Assembly: GCA_900556945.1 (NCBI GenBank)
Contig: USQP01000049.1
Span: 1-6,234, forward strand
DNA length: 6,234 nt
Source of the DNA: an uncultured Clostridium sp.
GTDB lineage: Bacteria > Bacillota > Clostridia > TANB77 > CAG-508
Direction of reading: 5' to 3'
Shown: piece after piece, positions 1 through 5,626 of the stretch
How the letters are laid out: every line of letters starts with the position of its first letter
Position numbering within the stretch: the first letter of the stretch is position 1
The notes under the pieces: generated by a model
What the model saw: only the letters and a program-made list of their open reading frames with translations
Databases searched by the model: none
What the model was told of the DNA's origin: nothing
Position numbers and translations under genes: made by a program

Positions 1-9
1 AAAATACTG

Positions 10-18
10 TGTTATAAT
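10..18 (+). promoter_or_regulatory. Extended -10 promoter element of pyk
   Basis: A perfect TATAAT (13-18) is preceded by TG at the extended -10 spacing (TGtTATAAT). It lies about 38 bases before the pyk start codon, giving a predicted 5' leader of roughly 30 bases. The -35 box would fall before base 1, so only half of the promoter is visible. Seen in sequence; that it drives pyk is inferred. Confidence 0.6.
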
Positions 19-55
19 AAATATTGGTTTTTAATTATTAAGGGAGGAATTTTAA

Positions 56-1492
56 ATGAAATCAAATTTAAGAAAAACAAAAATAGTAGGAACAATAGGA
101 CCTGCCAGTGAAAATAAATTGAAAGAATTATTTGAAGCAGGATTAAATGTAACAAGAATTAATTATTCTCACGGTAGCTGGGATGAACAATCAGAAAAAA
201 CAGAAACAATTCTTAAATTAAGAGAAGAAATGGATATACCAGTTGCATTACTTCTTGATATGCAAGGACCTGAAATCAGAACAGGTATGTTAGTAACAGG
301 AAAAAATGAAAAAATTAAATTAGAGGACGGCCAAAAGTTTACATTAGTAAACGAAGATATTGTAGGAGATAAAGACAAGGTATCTGTATCTTACAAGGAA
401 TTATATAAAGATGTAAAACCTGGTTCGAAAGTATTAATTGATGACGGTGCTATTGAATTAGTAGTAGATGAAATTGTTGATAAAGATATTGTTTGTACAG
501 TAGTGCATGGAAATGGTTTAGGAAGTAGAAAAACAATTAATTTACCAGGAACAGCAGTACGTTTACCAGCATTAAAACAAAAAGATATTGATGATTTAAA
601 AACAGCTTGTGAACATGATTATGATTATGTTGCAATGTCATTTACAAGAAATAAAGATGATATTGACCAAGTAAGAAAAGTCTTAGATGAAAATGGTGGA
701 AAAGATATTAAGATTATTACAAAAGTAGAAAATGTAGAAGGATTAGAAAATATGGAAGAAATCGTTGAAAATGCTGATGTTCAAATGATTGCACGTGGAG
801 ATATGGCAACAGAAACAGATTTCACAGAACCACCAGTTATGCAAAAGAAGTTTATTAAACTATCAAATAAAGCAAACAAACCAGCAATCACAGCAACACA
901 AATGTTAGAATCTATGACATTTAATCCATTACCAACTAGAGCAGAAGCCAGTGATGTGGCAAATGCTATTTATGATAGAACAAGTGCTGTTATGCTATCA
1001 GGAGAATGTGCAATGGGTAAATATCCTGTTGAATGTGTAAAAACAATGGTAAAAATAGCAAATAGAGTAGAGCCAGAAATTGATTATTGGAAGAGATTTA
1101 GAAATAATGATAACTTTGAATTGAACAGTTTAGAAATGAAAATTGCGTATTCAACATGTGTGATGGCAATGAATATGGAAGCAGATGCGATTGTATGTTA
1201 TACACATACAGGTGATTCTGCAAGAAGAATCGCAGGATTAGGAGCAGGATGTCCAATTTTAGCAATAACAGATAATAGAAGAACATTCAATCAATTAGCT
1301 ATTGCATGGAATGTGACACCAATCTATGTAGAAAAGAAAGGTTCAATTGATGAAGTAGTAGAAGCTGGAATTGAAAAATTAGAGACAAAAGGAATCTTAG
1401 AAAAAGGAGATATGGTTGTTGTTGCAGGAGGAGCAAAATGGTTAGCAAGTGCAGAAGACAGCAAGATTATCGGAGGAATAGCAAAAATATAG
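56..1492 (+). CDS. pyk: Pyruvate kinase (short form, 478 aa)
   Basis: Cytoplasmic glycolytic enzyme that transfers phosphate from phosphoenolpyruvate to ADP, giving pyruvate and ATP. The N-terminus has the family signature KTKIVGTIGPAS (7-18) and the R-N-S substrate/ATP residues of RINYSHG (34-40). GPEIRTG (71-77) precedes the B domain (about 75-165). The catalytic lysine and metal ligands are K223 and E225 in ITKVEN and D249 in ARGD. ITATQMLESM (278-287), PTRAEASDVANA (293-304) and MLSGE (313-317) follow. The C-terminal domain ends at 478, so the extra phosphotransferase-like domain of Bacillus pyruvate kinases is absent. E73 in GPEIRTG is the residue associated with K+ dependence in the family, although the preceding D-M-Q is not the usual D-T-K. 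The usual ARGDLGVEIP reads ARGDMATETD here, a divergent loop around an intact active site. Start: AGGGAGG (41-47) lies 8 bases before the ATG. It is probably monocistronic, with its own promoter and terminator. Confidence 0.96.
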   Translation: MKSNLRKTKIVGTIGPASENKLKELFEAGLNVTRINYSHGSWDEQSEKTETILKLREEMDIPVALLLDMQGPEIRTGMLVTGKNEKIKLEDGQKFTLVNEDIVGDKDKVSVSYKELYKDVKPGSKVLIDDGAIELVVDEIVDKDIVCTVVHGNGLGSRKTINLPGTAVRLPALKQKDIDDLKTACEHDYDYVAMSFTRNKDDIDQVRKVLDENGGKDIKIITKVENVEGLENMEEIVENADVQMIARGDMATETDFTEPPVMQKKFIKLSNKANKPAITATQMLESMTFNPLPTRAEASDVANAIYDRTSAVMLSGECAMGKYPVECVKTMVKIANRVEPEIDYWKRFRNNDNFELNSLEMKIAYSTCVMAMNMEADAIVCYTHTGDSARRIAGLGAGCPILAITDNRRTFNQLAIAWNVTPIYVEKKGSIDEVVEAGIEKLETKGILEKGDMVVVAGGAKWLASAEDSKIIGGIAKI

Positions 1493-1518
1493 TAAGAAAT
1501 AGAAATAAAATTTGGTAA

Positions 1519-1560
1519 AACAAGAGGTTGATAAATTTTATCAACCTCTTGTTATTTTAT
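1519..1560 (+). terminator. Intrinsic terminator after pyk
   Basis: A perfect inverted repeat pairs 1519-1532 (AACAAGAGGTTGAT) with 1540-1553 around a seven-base A/T loop. It could close further, since 1519-1535 is fully complementary to 1537-1553. A T-rich tail (gTTATTTTAT) follows. It sits 27 bases after the pyk stop, the normal place for a rho-independent terminator. Confidence 0.85.
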
Positions 1561-1578
1561 GATAATTTATGATATACT
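1549..1578 (+). promoter_or_regulatory. Promoter of the der operon
   Basis: The -35-like TTGTTA (1549-1554) is separated by 18 bases from TATACT (1573-1578). The latter carries the extended -10 dinucleotide TG at 1570-1571. The -35 box lies in the descending arm and tail of the pyk terminator, so transcription of der probably restarts independently of pyk. A start near 1585 would put the Shine-Dalgarno region very close to the 5' end. Confidence 0.6.
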
Positions 1579-1593
1579 ATTACTATCAAAATT

Positions 1594-1610
1594 AGGAAAG
1601 GAGAAAGGGA
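1594..1610 (+). promoter_or_regulatory. Displaced Shine-Dalgarno of der
   Basis: The purine run AGGAAAGGAGAAAGGGA contains a strong AGGAG-type ribosome binding site at 1599-1603. The der ATG at 1646 is more than 40 bases from that core, too far for normal initiation. The intervening 35 bases form a hairpin-capable element. No in-frame start codon for der lies nearer to this site. An out-of-frame ATG at 1621 is at suitable spacing but reads only 22 codons. Confidence 0.5.
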
Positions 1611-1645
1611 ATTGGTTATTATGTACCCGTCCCCGTTTAACCAAA
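1611..1645. repeat. Short REP/MITE-like hairpin before der start
   Basis: TTGGTTA (1612-1618) and TAACCAA (1638-1644) are perfect 7-base inverted repeats around a GC-rich core (ACCCGTCCCCGTT) unlike the AT-rich surroundings. Removing the element would put the purine-rich Shine-Dalgarno directly before ATGTCAAAACC, the expected der start. It therefore looks like a small insertion between ribosome binding site and start codon. The folded hairpin could still bring the two together. The CGTCCCC core recurs in the hairpin after der. The repeat-family assignment is inferred; no second full copy is visible here. Confidence 0.45.
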
Positions 1646-2976
1646 ATGTCAAAACCAATTGTAGCGATTATTCGGAAAACCTAATGTAGGAAAATCAACA
1701 TTCTTTAATTACTTAGTAGGAAGTAGAATATCAATTGTAGAAGATACACCAGGTGTAACTCGCGATAGAGTATATGCAGAAACTAACTGGAGAGGAAGAG
1801 ATTTTACTTTAATTGACACTGGGGGAATAGAGCCAGAGTCAGAAGATATTATTTTATCGCAAATGAGAGAACAAGCAAACTTAGCTATAGCTATGGCAGA
1901 TGTTATTTTGTTTTTAACAGATATCAAGCAAGGAGTTACAGCTGCAGATAGAGAGATAGCTATTATGTTAAAAAGATCTGGTAAGCCAATTGTTCTAGTT
2001 TGTAATAAAGCAGATAATTTTCAGAAAGATAGAGAAGAAGCTTATGAGTTTTATAATTTAGGAATGGGAGACCCTTATCCAATATCAGCAACAAATGCAA
2101 TAGGAATTGGAGATGTGCTAGACAAAATCTATGAAAGTTTCCCAGAGAAGATAGAAGATGAAAATGATGAAGATGTAATAAAAGTAGCAGTTATTCGGAA
2201 AACCAAATGTAGGCAAATCATCCTTAATTAACAAAATATTAGGAGAAAATAGAGCAATTGTAAGCGATATAGCAGGAACGACAAGAGATGCTATTGATAC
2301 AGAATTTGAAAACGAAAAAGGAAAATATGTGTTAATTGATACAGCGGGTGTAAGAAAGAAAAGTAAGATAAAAGAATCAATTGAGAAATTCAGTATCATG
2401 AGAACTTTGCTTGCAATAGAAAGATCAGATGTATGCTTGATGATGATAGATGCAACAGAAGGAGTGACAGATCAAGATACGAAAATTGCAGGAGAAGCAC
2501 ATGAAGCAGGAAAAGGTGTTATTATTGTAGTAAATAAATGGGATGCAGTAGAAAAAGAGACAGGAACATTAGAACAATATAAACAAGAAATATATCAAAA
2601 ATTAAAATATTTATCTTATGCACCAATTATTTTTATATCGGCTAAGACTGGACAGAGAGTAAACAAATTATTTGAGCTAATTAATTATGTGTCAGAACAA
2701 AATAGCATGAGAATTTCAACATCTGTATTAAACCAAGTTATTAATGAAGCAATTGCAATTGTTCAGCCACCAACAGATAAAGGAAAAAGACTAAAAATAT
2801 TTTATGGTACGCAGGCGTCAACTAAACCGCCAACATTTGTTATTTTTGTAAATAATAAAGAATTATTTCATTTTTCTTACGAAAGGTATCTAGTAAATCA
2901 AATTAGAAAAGAATTTGGACTAGAAGGAACGCCAGTAAGGATTATGGTTCGAGAAAAATCAGATAAAGAAGCATAA
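1646..2976 (+). CDS. der: Ribosome biogenesis GTPase Der, needing two +1 frameshifts
   Basis: Der (EngA) is an essential tandem-GTPase that assists late 50S subunit assembly. Reading 1646-1672, 1674-2195 and 2197-2976, and skipping C1673 and C2196, gives a continuous 442-residue protein, the usual family length. GTPase domain 1 has P-loop GKPNVGKST (10-18), PGVTRD, DTGG (57-60) and NKAD (120-123). Domain 2 has GKPNVGKSS (184-192), AGTTRD, DTAG (231-234), NKWD (296-299) and SAK. A C-terminal KH-like domain follows, with the typical LKIFYGTQ and a basic tail. Without shifting, translation stops at TAA 1682-1684 after 12 codons, or at TAA 2229-2231 after the first domain. Both extra bases sit in the same context, ATT-C-GGAAAACC, just before the first P-loop glycine. 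No other lesion is seen and both domains look constrained. It may be a programmed-frameshift gene, a very recent pseudogene, or an assembly error. It heads a probable operon with plsY and gpsA. Confidence 0.9.
1670..1676 (+). other. Candidate +1 frameshift site 1 (ATT CGG A)
   Basis: In the incoming frame the ribosome has AUU (1670-1672) in the P site and CGG (1673-1675) in the A site; the zero frame then ends at TAA 1682-1684. Skipping C1673 puts GGA (1674-1676) in the A site and restores the Der P-loop [10 protein letters not shown]. The arrangement resembles known +1 sites where a slow A-site codon follows a slip-prone P-site codon, such as Ty1 CUU-AGG-C and bacterial prfB CUU-UGA-C. The extra base is visible; the mechanism is inferred. 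Confidence 0.55.
2193..2199 (+). other. Candidate +1 frameshift site 2 (ATT CGG A)
   Basis: The same heptamer as site 1 recurs at the equivalent position of the second GTPase domain. The incoming frame reads GTT ATT CGG AAA ACC and ends at TAA 2229-2231. Skipping C2196 gives ATT GGA AAA CCA and restores [10 protein letters not shown]. The surrounding bases match site 1 over ATTCGGAAAACC, then diverge at synonymous positions (CCT/CCA, GGA/GGC). The second site is therefore not simply a copied block. Confidence 0.55.
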
Positions 2977-3008
2977 CTTGCAAAAAATGTGTCCTATAAT
3001 GGGAAGAA

Positions 3009-3040
3009 ATGTCCATTCGGAAACGTCCCCAAATGGACAT
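3009..3040. repeat. REP-like stem-loop between der and plsY
   Basis: ATGTCCATT (3009-3017) pairs perfectly with AATGGACAT (3032-3040). The 14-base loop holds CGGAAACGTCCCCA, and two further G-C pairs are possible inside it. It shares CGTCCCC with the element before der, and GTCC also occurs just upstream at 2991-2994. The loop side of the stem reads ATTCGGAAA (3015-3023), identical to the two der frameshift sites. No T-run follows and the plsY ribosome binding site begins four bases later, so it is not an obvious terminator. It may be a short REP/MITE-type repeat or an mRNA processing or stability hairpin. Confidence 0.5.
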
Positions 3041-3056
3041 AAAAGGAGGAATTTAG

Positions 3057-3698
3057 ATGATAATATATATTATTATAGCAATGATTGCTTATTTAATAGG
3101 AAGTATTAATTTTTCAGTTATATTAAGTAAAAAAATGGCTGGATTTGATGTAAGAGAAAAAGGAAGTGGAAATGCAGGAAGTACTAATATGCTTCGTTCG
3201 GTTGGAAAAAAAGCAGCGGCTATTACTCTCGTTTGCGATATTTTGAAAGGAGTCGTATCAATAGGAATTGCTATCTTACTAGGAAATATAATAGCAGACA
3301 TGAATCGAGAATTATTATTACAAATTGCAGGAATTATGGTTGTAGTAGGACACACTTTTCCAATATTCTTTGGATTTAAAGGAGGGAAAGGAGTGGCTAC
3401 ATCATTAGGGGTATTATTAATGAGTAATTGGCAAATTGGACTAATCTGTTTAGTATTTGCTGTAGTATTAATGATTTTAACTAAAATGGTGTCATTAGGA
3501 TCTTGTGCAGCTGCCGTATTATTCCCTGTATTGACACTATTTATAAATGAGAACTATACAGTTTTAACAGAAGGGAAAAGTGGAAATGTTTATTTTATCT
3601 ATAGTGTGCTATTAGCTATTATTGTATTGTTTAATCATAGAAGTAATATTAAAAGAATGTTAAATGGAACAGAAAATAAATTGGGGTCTAAAAAATAG
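3057..3698 (+). CDS. plsY: Glycerol-3-phosphate acyltransferase PlsY
   Basis: Integral membrane enzyme that transfers an acyl group from acyl-phosphate (made by PlsX) to the sn-1 position of glycerol-3-phosphate, giving lysophosphatidic acid. All three family motifs are present. Motif 1 is GSGNAGSTNMLR (36-47). Motif 2 is the glycerol-phosphate/acyl-phosphate loop, with GHTFPIFFGFKGGKG at 98-112. Motif 3 is HRSNIKR (194-200) near the C-terminus. Hydrophobic segments lie at about 2-22, 53-80, 87-106, 112-140, 145-163 and 178-193, consistent with the polytopic fold. The length of 213 aa is typical. The start is fixed by a consensus AGGAGG (3044-3049) 7 bases before the ATG. It lies 80 bases after der and 55 before gpsA, whose product supplies its acceptor substrate. 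Confidence 0.95.
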   Translation: MIIYIIIAMIAYLIGSINFSVILSKKMAGFDVREKGSGNAGSTNMLRSVGKKAAAITLVCDILKGVVSIGIAILLGNIIADMNRELLLQIAGIMVVVGHTFPIFFGFKGGKGVATSLGVLLMSNWQIGLICLVFAVVLMILTKMVSLGSCAAAVLFPVLTLFINENYTVLTEGKSGNVYFIYSVLLAIIVLFNHRSNIKRMLNGTENKLGSKK

Positions 3699-3753
3699 TG
3701 ATAAAAATAAGAATAAAATAAATGCTTAAGTATAAAATAAAGGAGATAGAAAC

Positions 3754-4737
3754 ATGAAAAAGATAGCAATTATAGGAAGTGGAAGCTGGGGAGTCGCATT
3801 AGCTATTCACTTAGCTAGCATAGGAAACGATGTGAAAATATGGTCTTATGAAGAGGAAGAAAAAAGGTTAATAAATGAAGAGAAAAAATGTATGTTTTTA
3901 CCAAATGTAACCATACCTGAAAATGTAAAATGTTCAACTGATTTTCAAGAAGTAATAGAAGATTCAGAATTTATTTTACATGTGACTCCTTCTAAATTTA
4001 CGAGAAGCACTTTTAAGCAATATAAACAATTTGTAGGAAATAAACCGATTATTATATGTGCAAAAGGATTTGAAAAAGAATCTTTGAAAACATTAGATGA
4101 AGTAATACAAGAAGAATTACCAACAGCCAAAATTGGCGTATTAAGTGGTCCAAGTCATGCAGAAGAAGTATCAATTGCGATTCCAACTGTATTAGTAGTA
4201 GCGTCAAAGCATGATGATGTCTTGAATTTAATACAAAATACTTTTATGTCAGAAAAAATGAGAATTTATACATCAAAAGATGTAAAAGGAGTAGAATTAG
4301 GAGGGGCCTTAAAAAACATTATTGCATTTTGTGCAGGAGTAGCAGCGGGAATAGGACTAGGAGATAATAGTTTTGCGGCACTTGTAACAAGAGGATTAGG
4401 TGAAATAGCAAGACTAGGAGTAAAATTAGGAGGAGAAAAAGAAACATTTTATGGGTTAAGTGGATTAGGCGATTTAATTGTGACTTGCTTAAGTGAACAT
4501 AGTAGAAACAGAAAAGCAGGAAAATTGATAGGACAAGGAAAAACATTAGAAGAAGCCAAAAAAGAAGTTGGAATGGTAATAGAAAGCATTGACAATATAG
4601 ATGTAGCCTATGAATTAGGAAAGAAAAACGGAGTTTATATGCCAATTATAGAAACAGTATATAAAGTAATTTATGAAGGATTGGAGCCATCAGAAGCAGT
4701 TAAAAATTTAATGACAAGAGATAAAAAAAGTGAATAA
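3754..4737 (+). CDS. gpsA: Glycerol-3-phosphate dehydrogenase [NAD(P)+]
   Basis: Cytoplasmic enzyme that reduces dihydroxyacetone phosphate to sn-glycerol-3-phosphate, the backbone precursor for PlsY. The N-terminal Rossmann motif is GSGSWG (8-13). The family motif LSGPSHAEEV is at 130-139. Catalytic and substrate residues are visible as K104 (CAKG), K187 (GGALKN), D240 (GLGDL) and R251-N252. The conserved stretch GLGDNSFAALVTRG is at 201-214. The length of 327 aa is normal for the family. AGGAG (3741-3745) lies 8 bases before the ATG. The 55-base gap from plsY is A/T-rich with no terminator or clear promoter, so the two genes are probably cotranscribed. der-plsY-gpsA order is common in Clostridia. 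Confidence 0.96.
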   Translation: MKKIAIIGSGSWGVALAIHLASIGNDVKIWSYEEEEKRLINEEKKCMFLPNVTIPENVKCSTDFQEVIEDSEFILHVTPSKFTRSTFKQYKQFVGNKPIIICAKGFEKESLKTLDEVIQEELPTAKIGVLSGPSHAEEVSIAIPTVLVVASKHDDVLNLIQNTFMSEKMRIYTSKDVKGVELGGALKNIIAFCAGVAAGIGLGDNSFAALVTRGLGEIARLGVKLGGEKETFYGLSGLGDLIVTCLSEHSRNRKAGKLIGQGKTLEEAKKEVGMVIESIDNIDVAYELGKKNGVYMPIIETVYKVIYEGLEPSEAVKNLMTRDKKSE

Positions 4738-4782
4738 TTCTAGATTAAATTTCCAATAATAAGAAAAAGGATGGGAATTTAG

Positions 4783-4824
4783 ATGAGGTAAACATAGAAA
4801 CAAAGCTAGTGTTTATCAACTCAT
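4783..4824 (+). other. Imperfect inverted repeat between gpsA and zinc-ribbon gene
   Basis: TAAACA (4789-4794) pairs with TGTTTA (4810-4815), with a possible G-U then G-C pair beyond it. ATGAG (4783-4787) can instead pair with CTCAT (4820-4824) across a short asymmetric internal loop. No T-tract follows. It could be a weak operator or an mRNA structure near the ribosome binding site of the next gene. No promoter consensus stands out in the 108-base gap. Confidence 0.3.
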
Positions 4825-4845
4825 TCTAAGAAAGGATGAATGAAT

Positions 4846-5466
4846 ATGGAATTTTTAGACAAATTAGGAAAGAAGGCTTCAGAAGCTTATAAAATGACAG
4901 CAGATAAAACAGGAAGGATAGCAAAAGAAACCAAAATAAAATTAAAAATAAGTGAACTAAGAACACAAGTAAATGATGTATATGAAGAAATAGGGAAAAA
5001 GGTTTATGAAAAACATATAAGAGAAGAAGATATATCGATAGAAAAAGAAATCGAGGAATATTGTACAAAAATTGATGTTTTTAGTGATGAGATAGATAGT
5101 TTACTAAAACAATGTCTAGAATTAAAAGATAAAAAACAATGTCCGAAATGCTATACTGAGATAGAAAAAGAAATGAAGTTTTGTCCGAACTGTGGACAAA
5201 AGCAAACAGATGAACCTGTAAGAGAAGCTGAAATTTTAGAGGACTTAGAAAATTCAGAGGTAGAAGAAGAGAATGAGACAGAAGCCCAAATTGTAAAAAA
5301 TTATTTGCAAGAAGACTTAGAAAATAGTAATCAAAATGAACAAGAAGAAAAAGATGGGCAAGAAGATGAAGACGACAAAGAAAAGACAAATTTAGAAAAA
5401 ACAGTAGCGATTGAGTCAGATGTAAAAATAGATGAAGATGAAAAAGAACAGGAAGAATATAAATAA
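4846..5466 (+). CDS. Zinc-ribbon protein with coiled N-terminus and acidic tail, unknown function
   Basis: The protein has 206 residues and I do not recognise a named gene, although proteins of this layout are common in clostridial genomes. The N-terminal 90 residues are charged and helical (MEFLDKLGKKASEAYKMTAD, then K/E-rich heptad-like sequence), suggesting a coiled coil. A compact zinc ribbon follows with two CxxC pairs, C99-PK-C102 and C113-PN-C116, ending CPNCGQKQ. From about residue 120 the protein is a low-complexity acidic tail dominated by Glu and Asp, probably disordered. There is no signal peptide or membrane segment, so it is probably cytoplasmic. Start: AAAGGA (4831-4836) is 9 bases from the ATG at 4846; an in-frame ATG at 4840 is too close to that site, so 4846 is preferred. 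It may be read through from gpsA. It could mediate protein or nucleic-acid contacts, but nothing shows which. Confidence 0.85.
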   Translation: MEFLDKLGKKASEAYKMTADKTGRIAKETKIKLKISELRTQVNDVYEEIGKKVYEKHIREEDISIEKEIEEYCTKIDVFSDEIDSLLKQCLELKDKKQCPKCYTEIEKEMKFCPNCGQKQTDEPVREAEILEDLENSEVEEENETEAQIVKNYLQEDLENSNQNEQEEKDGQEDEDDKEKTNLEKTVAIESDVKIDEDEKEQEEYK

Positions 5467-5471
5467 AAGCG

Positions 5472-5500
5472 GACGGATTCAATCCGTCTATATTTATATT
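5472..5500 (+). terminator. Probable terminator after zinc-ribbon gene
   Basis: GACGGA (5472-5477) pairs with TCCGTC (5483-5488) around loop TTCAA, with two more A-T pairs possible inside the loop. A T/A-rich tail follows (tatatttatatt). It begins 6 bases after the stop codon. The tail is interrupted by A residues, so termination may be incomplete. Confidence 0.6.
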
Positions 5501-5503
5501 CTA

Positions 5504-5532
5504 GTAAAGTTATCATAGTATGATAACTTTAC
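5504..5532. repeat. Perfect 29-base palindrome
   Basis: GTAAAGTTATCATA (5504-5517) is the exact reverse complement of 5519-5532, around the single central base G5518. There is no T-tract on the + strand after it, so it is not a convincing + strand terminator. Its right arm holds TATGAT (5519-5524), one mismatch from a -10 box, but no good -35 is positioned for it. Possible roles are an operator for a dimeric regulator, a second hairpin backing up the terminator, or a small repeat. Confidence 0.6.
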
Positions 5533-5557
5533 AGAGAAGATAATTATGGCAGAAGTT

Positions 5558-5592
5558 AGATTTTGTAGCAGTTTCTACTGCGTACAAAATCT
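5558..5592 (+). promoter_or_regulatory. Strong hairpin in the dtd leader
   Basis: AGATTTTGTA (5558-5567) pairs with TACAAAATCT (5583-5592), and inside it GCAGT (5568-5572) pairs with ACTGC (5577-5581) around loop TTCT. This gives a 15-pair stem with one bulged G (5582). CTTTTTA begins 9 bases later, followed by the dtd ribosome binding site. It could be an attenuator or an mRNA-stabilising leader structure. The T-run is too far from the stem for a standard intrinsic terminator. Confidence 0.5.
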
Positions 5593-5626
5593 TAATATTG
5601 CTTTTTATAGAAAGGAATACATATTT

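Noticed and set aside
1863..2231. Separate 122-residue small GTPase fragment
   Set aside because: It is the internal part of Der domain 1. The frame is open upstream to the P-loop, and it ends only because of the extra C at 2196.
2329..2976. Independent 215-residue GTPase-like gene starting at a GTG
   Set aside because: The GTG is an ordinary valine codon inside Der domain 2 (Y-V-L-I-D-T-A-G). No ribosome binding site precedes it, and the P-loop lies upstream in the same frame.
4747..4780. Possible gpsA terminator from AAATTTCC and GGGAATTT
   Set aside because: Pairing is imperfect with a bulge, the stem is A/T-rich and no T-tract follows. Too weak to call.
4826..5516. Several minus-strand frames rich in Leu, Phe and Ser opposite the zinc-ribbon gene
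   Set aside because: They are the complement of Glu/Lys-rich codons (GAA, AAA), without ribosome binding sites or recognisable domains.
5546..5626. N-terminal extension of Dtd from the ATG at 5546
   Set aside because: It runs through a 15-pair hairpin, lacks a good ribosome binding site and is not part of the Dtd family. The ATG at 5627 has both.
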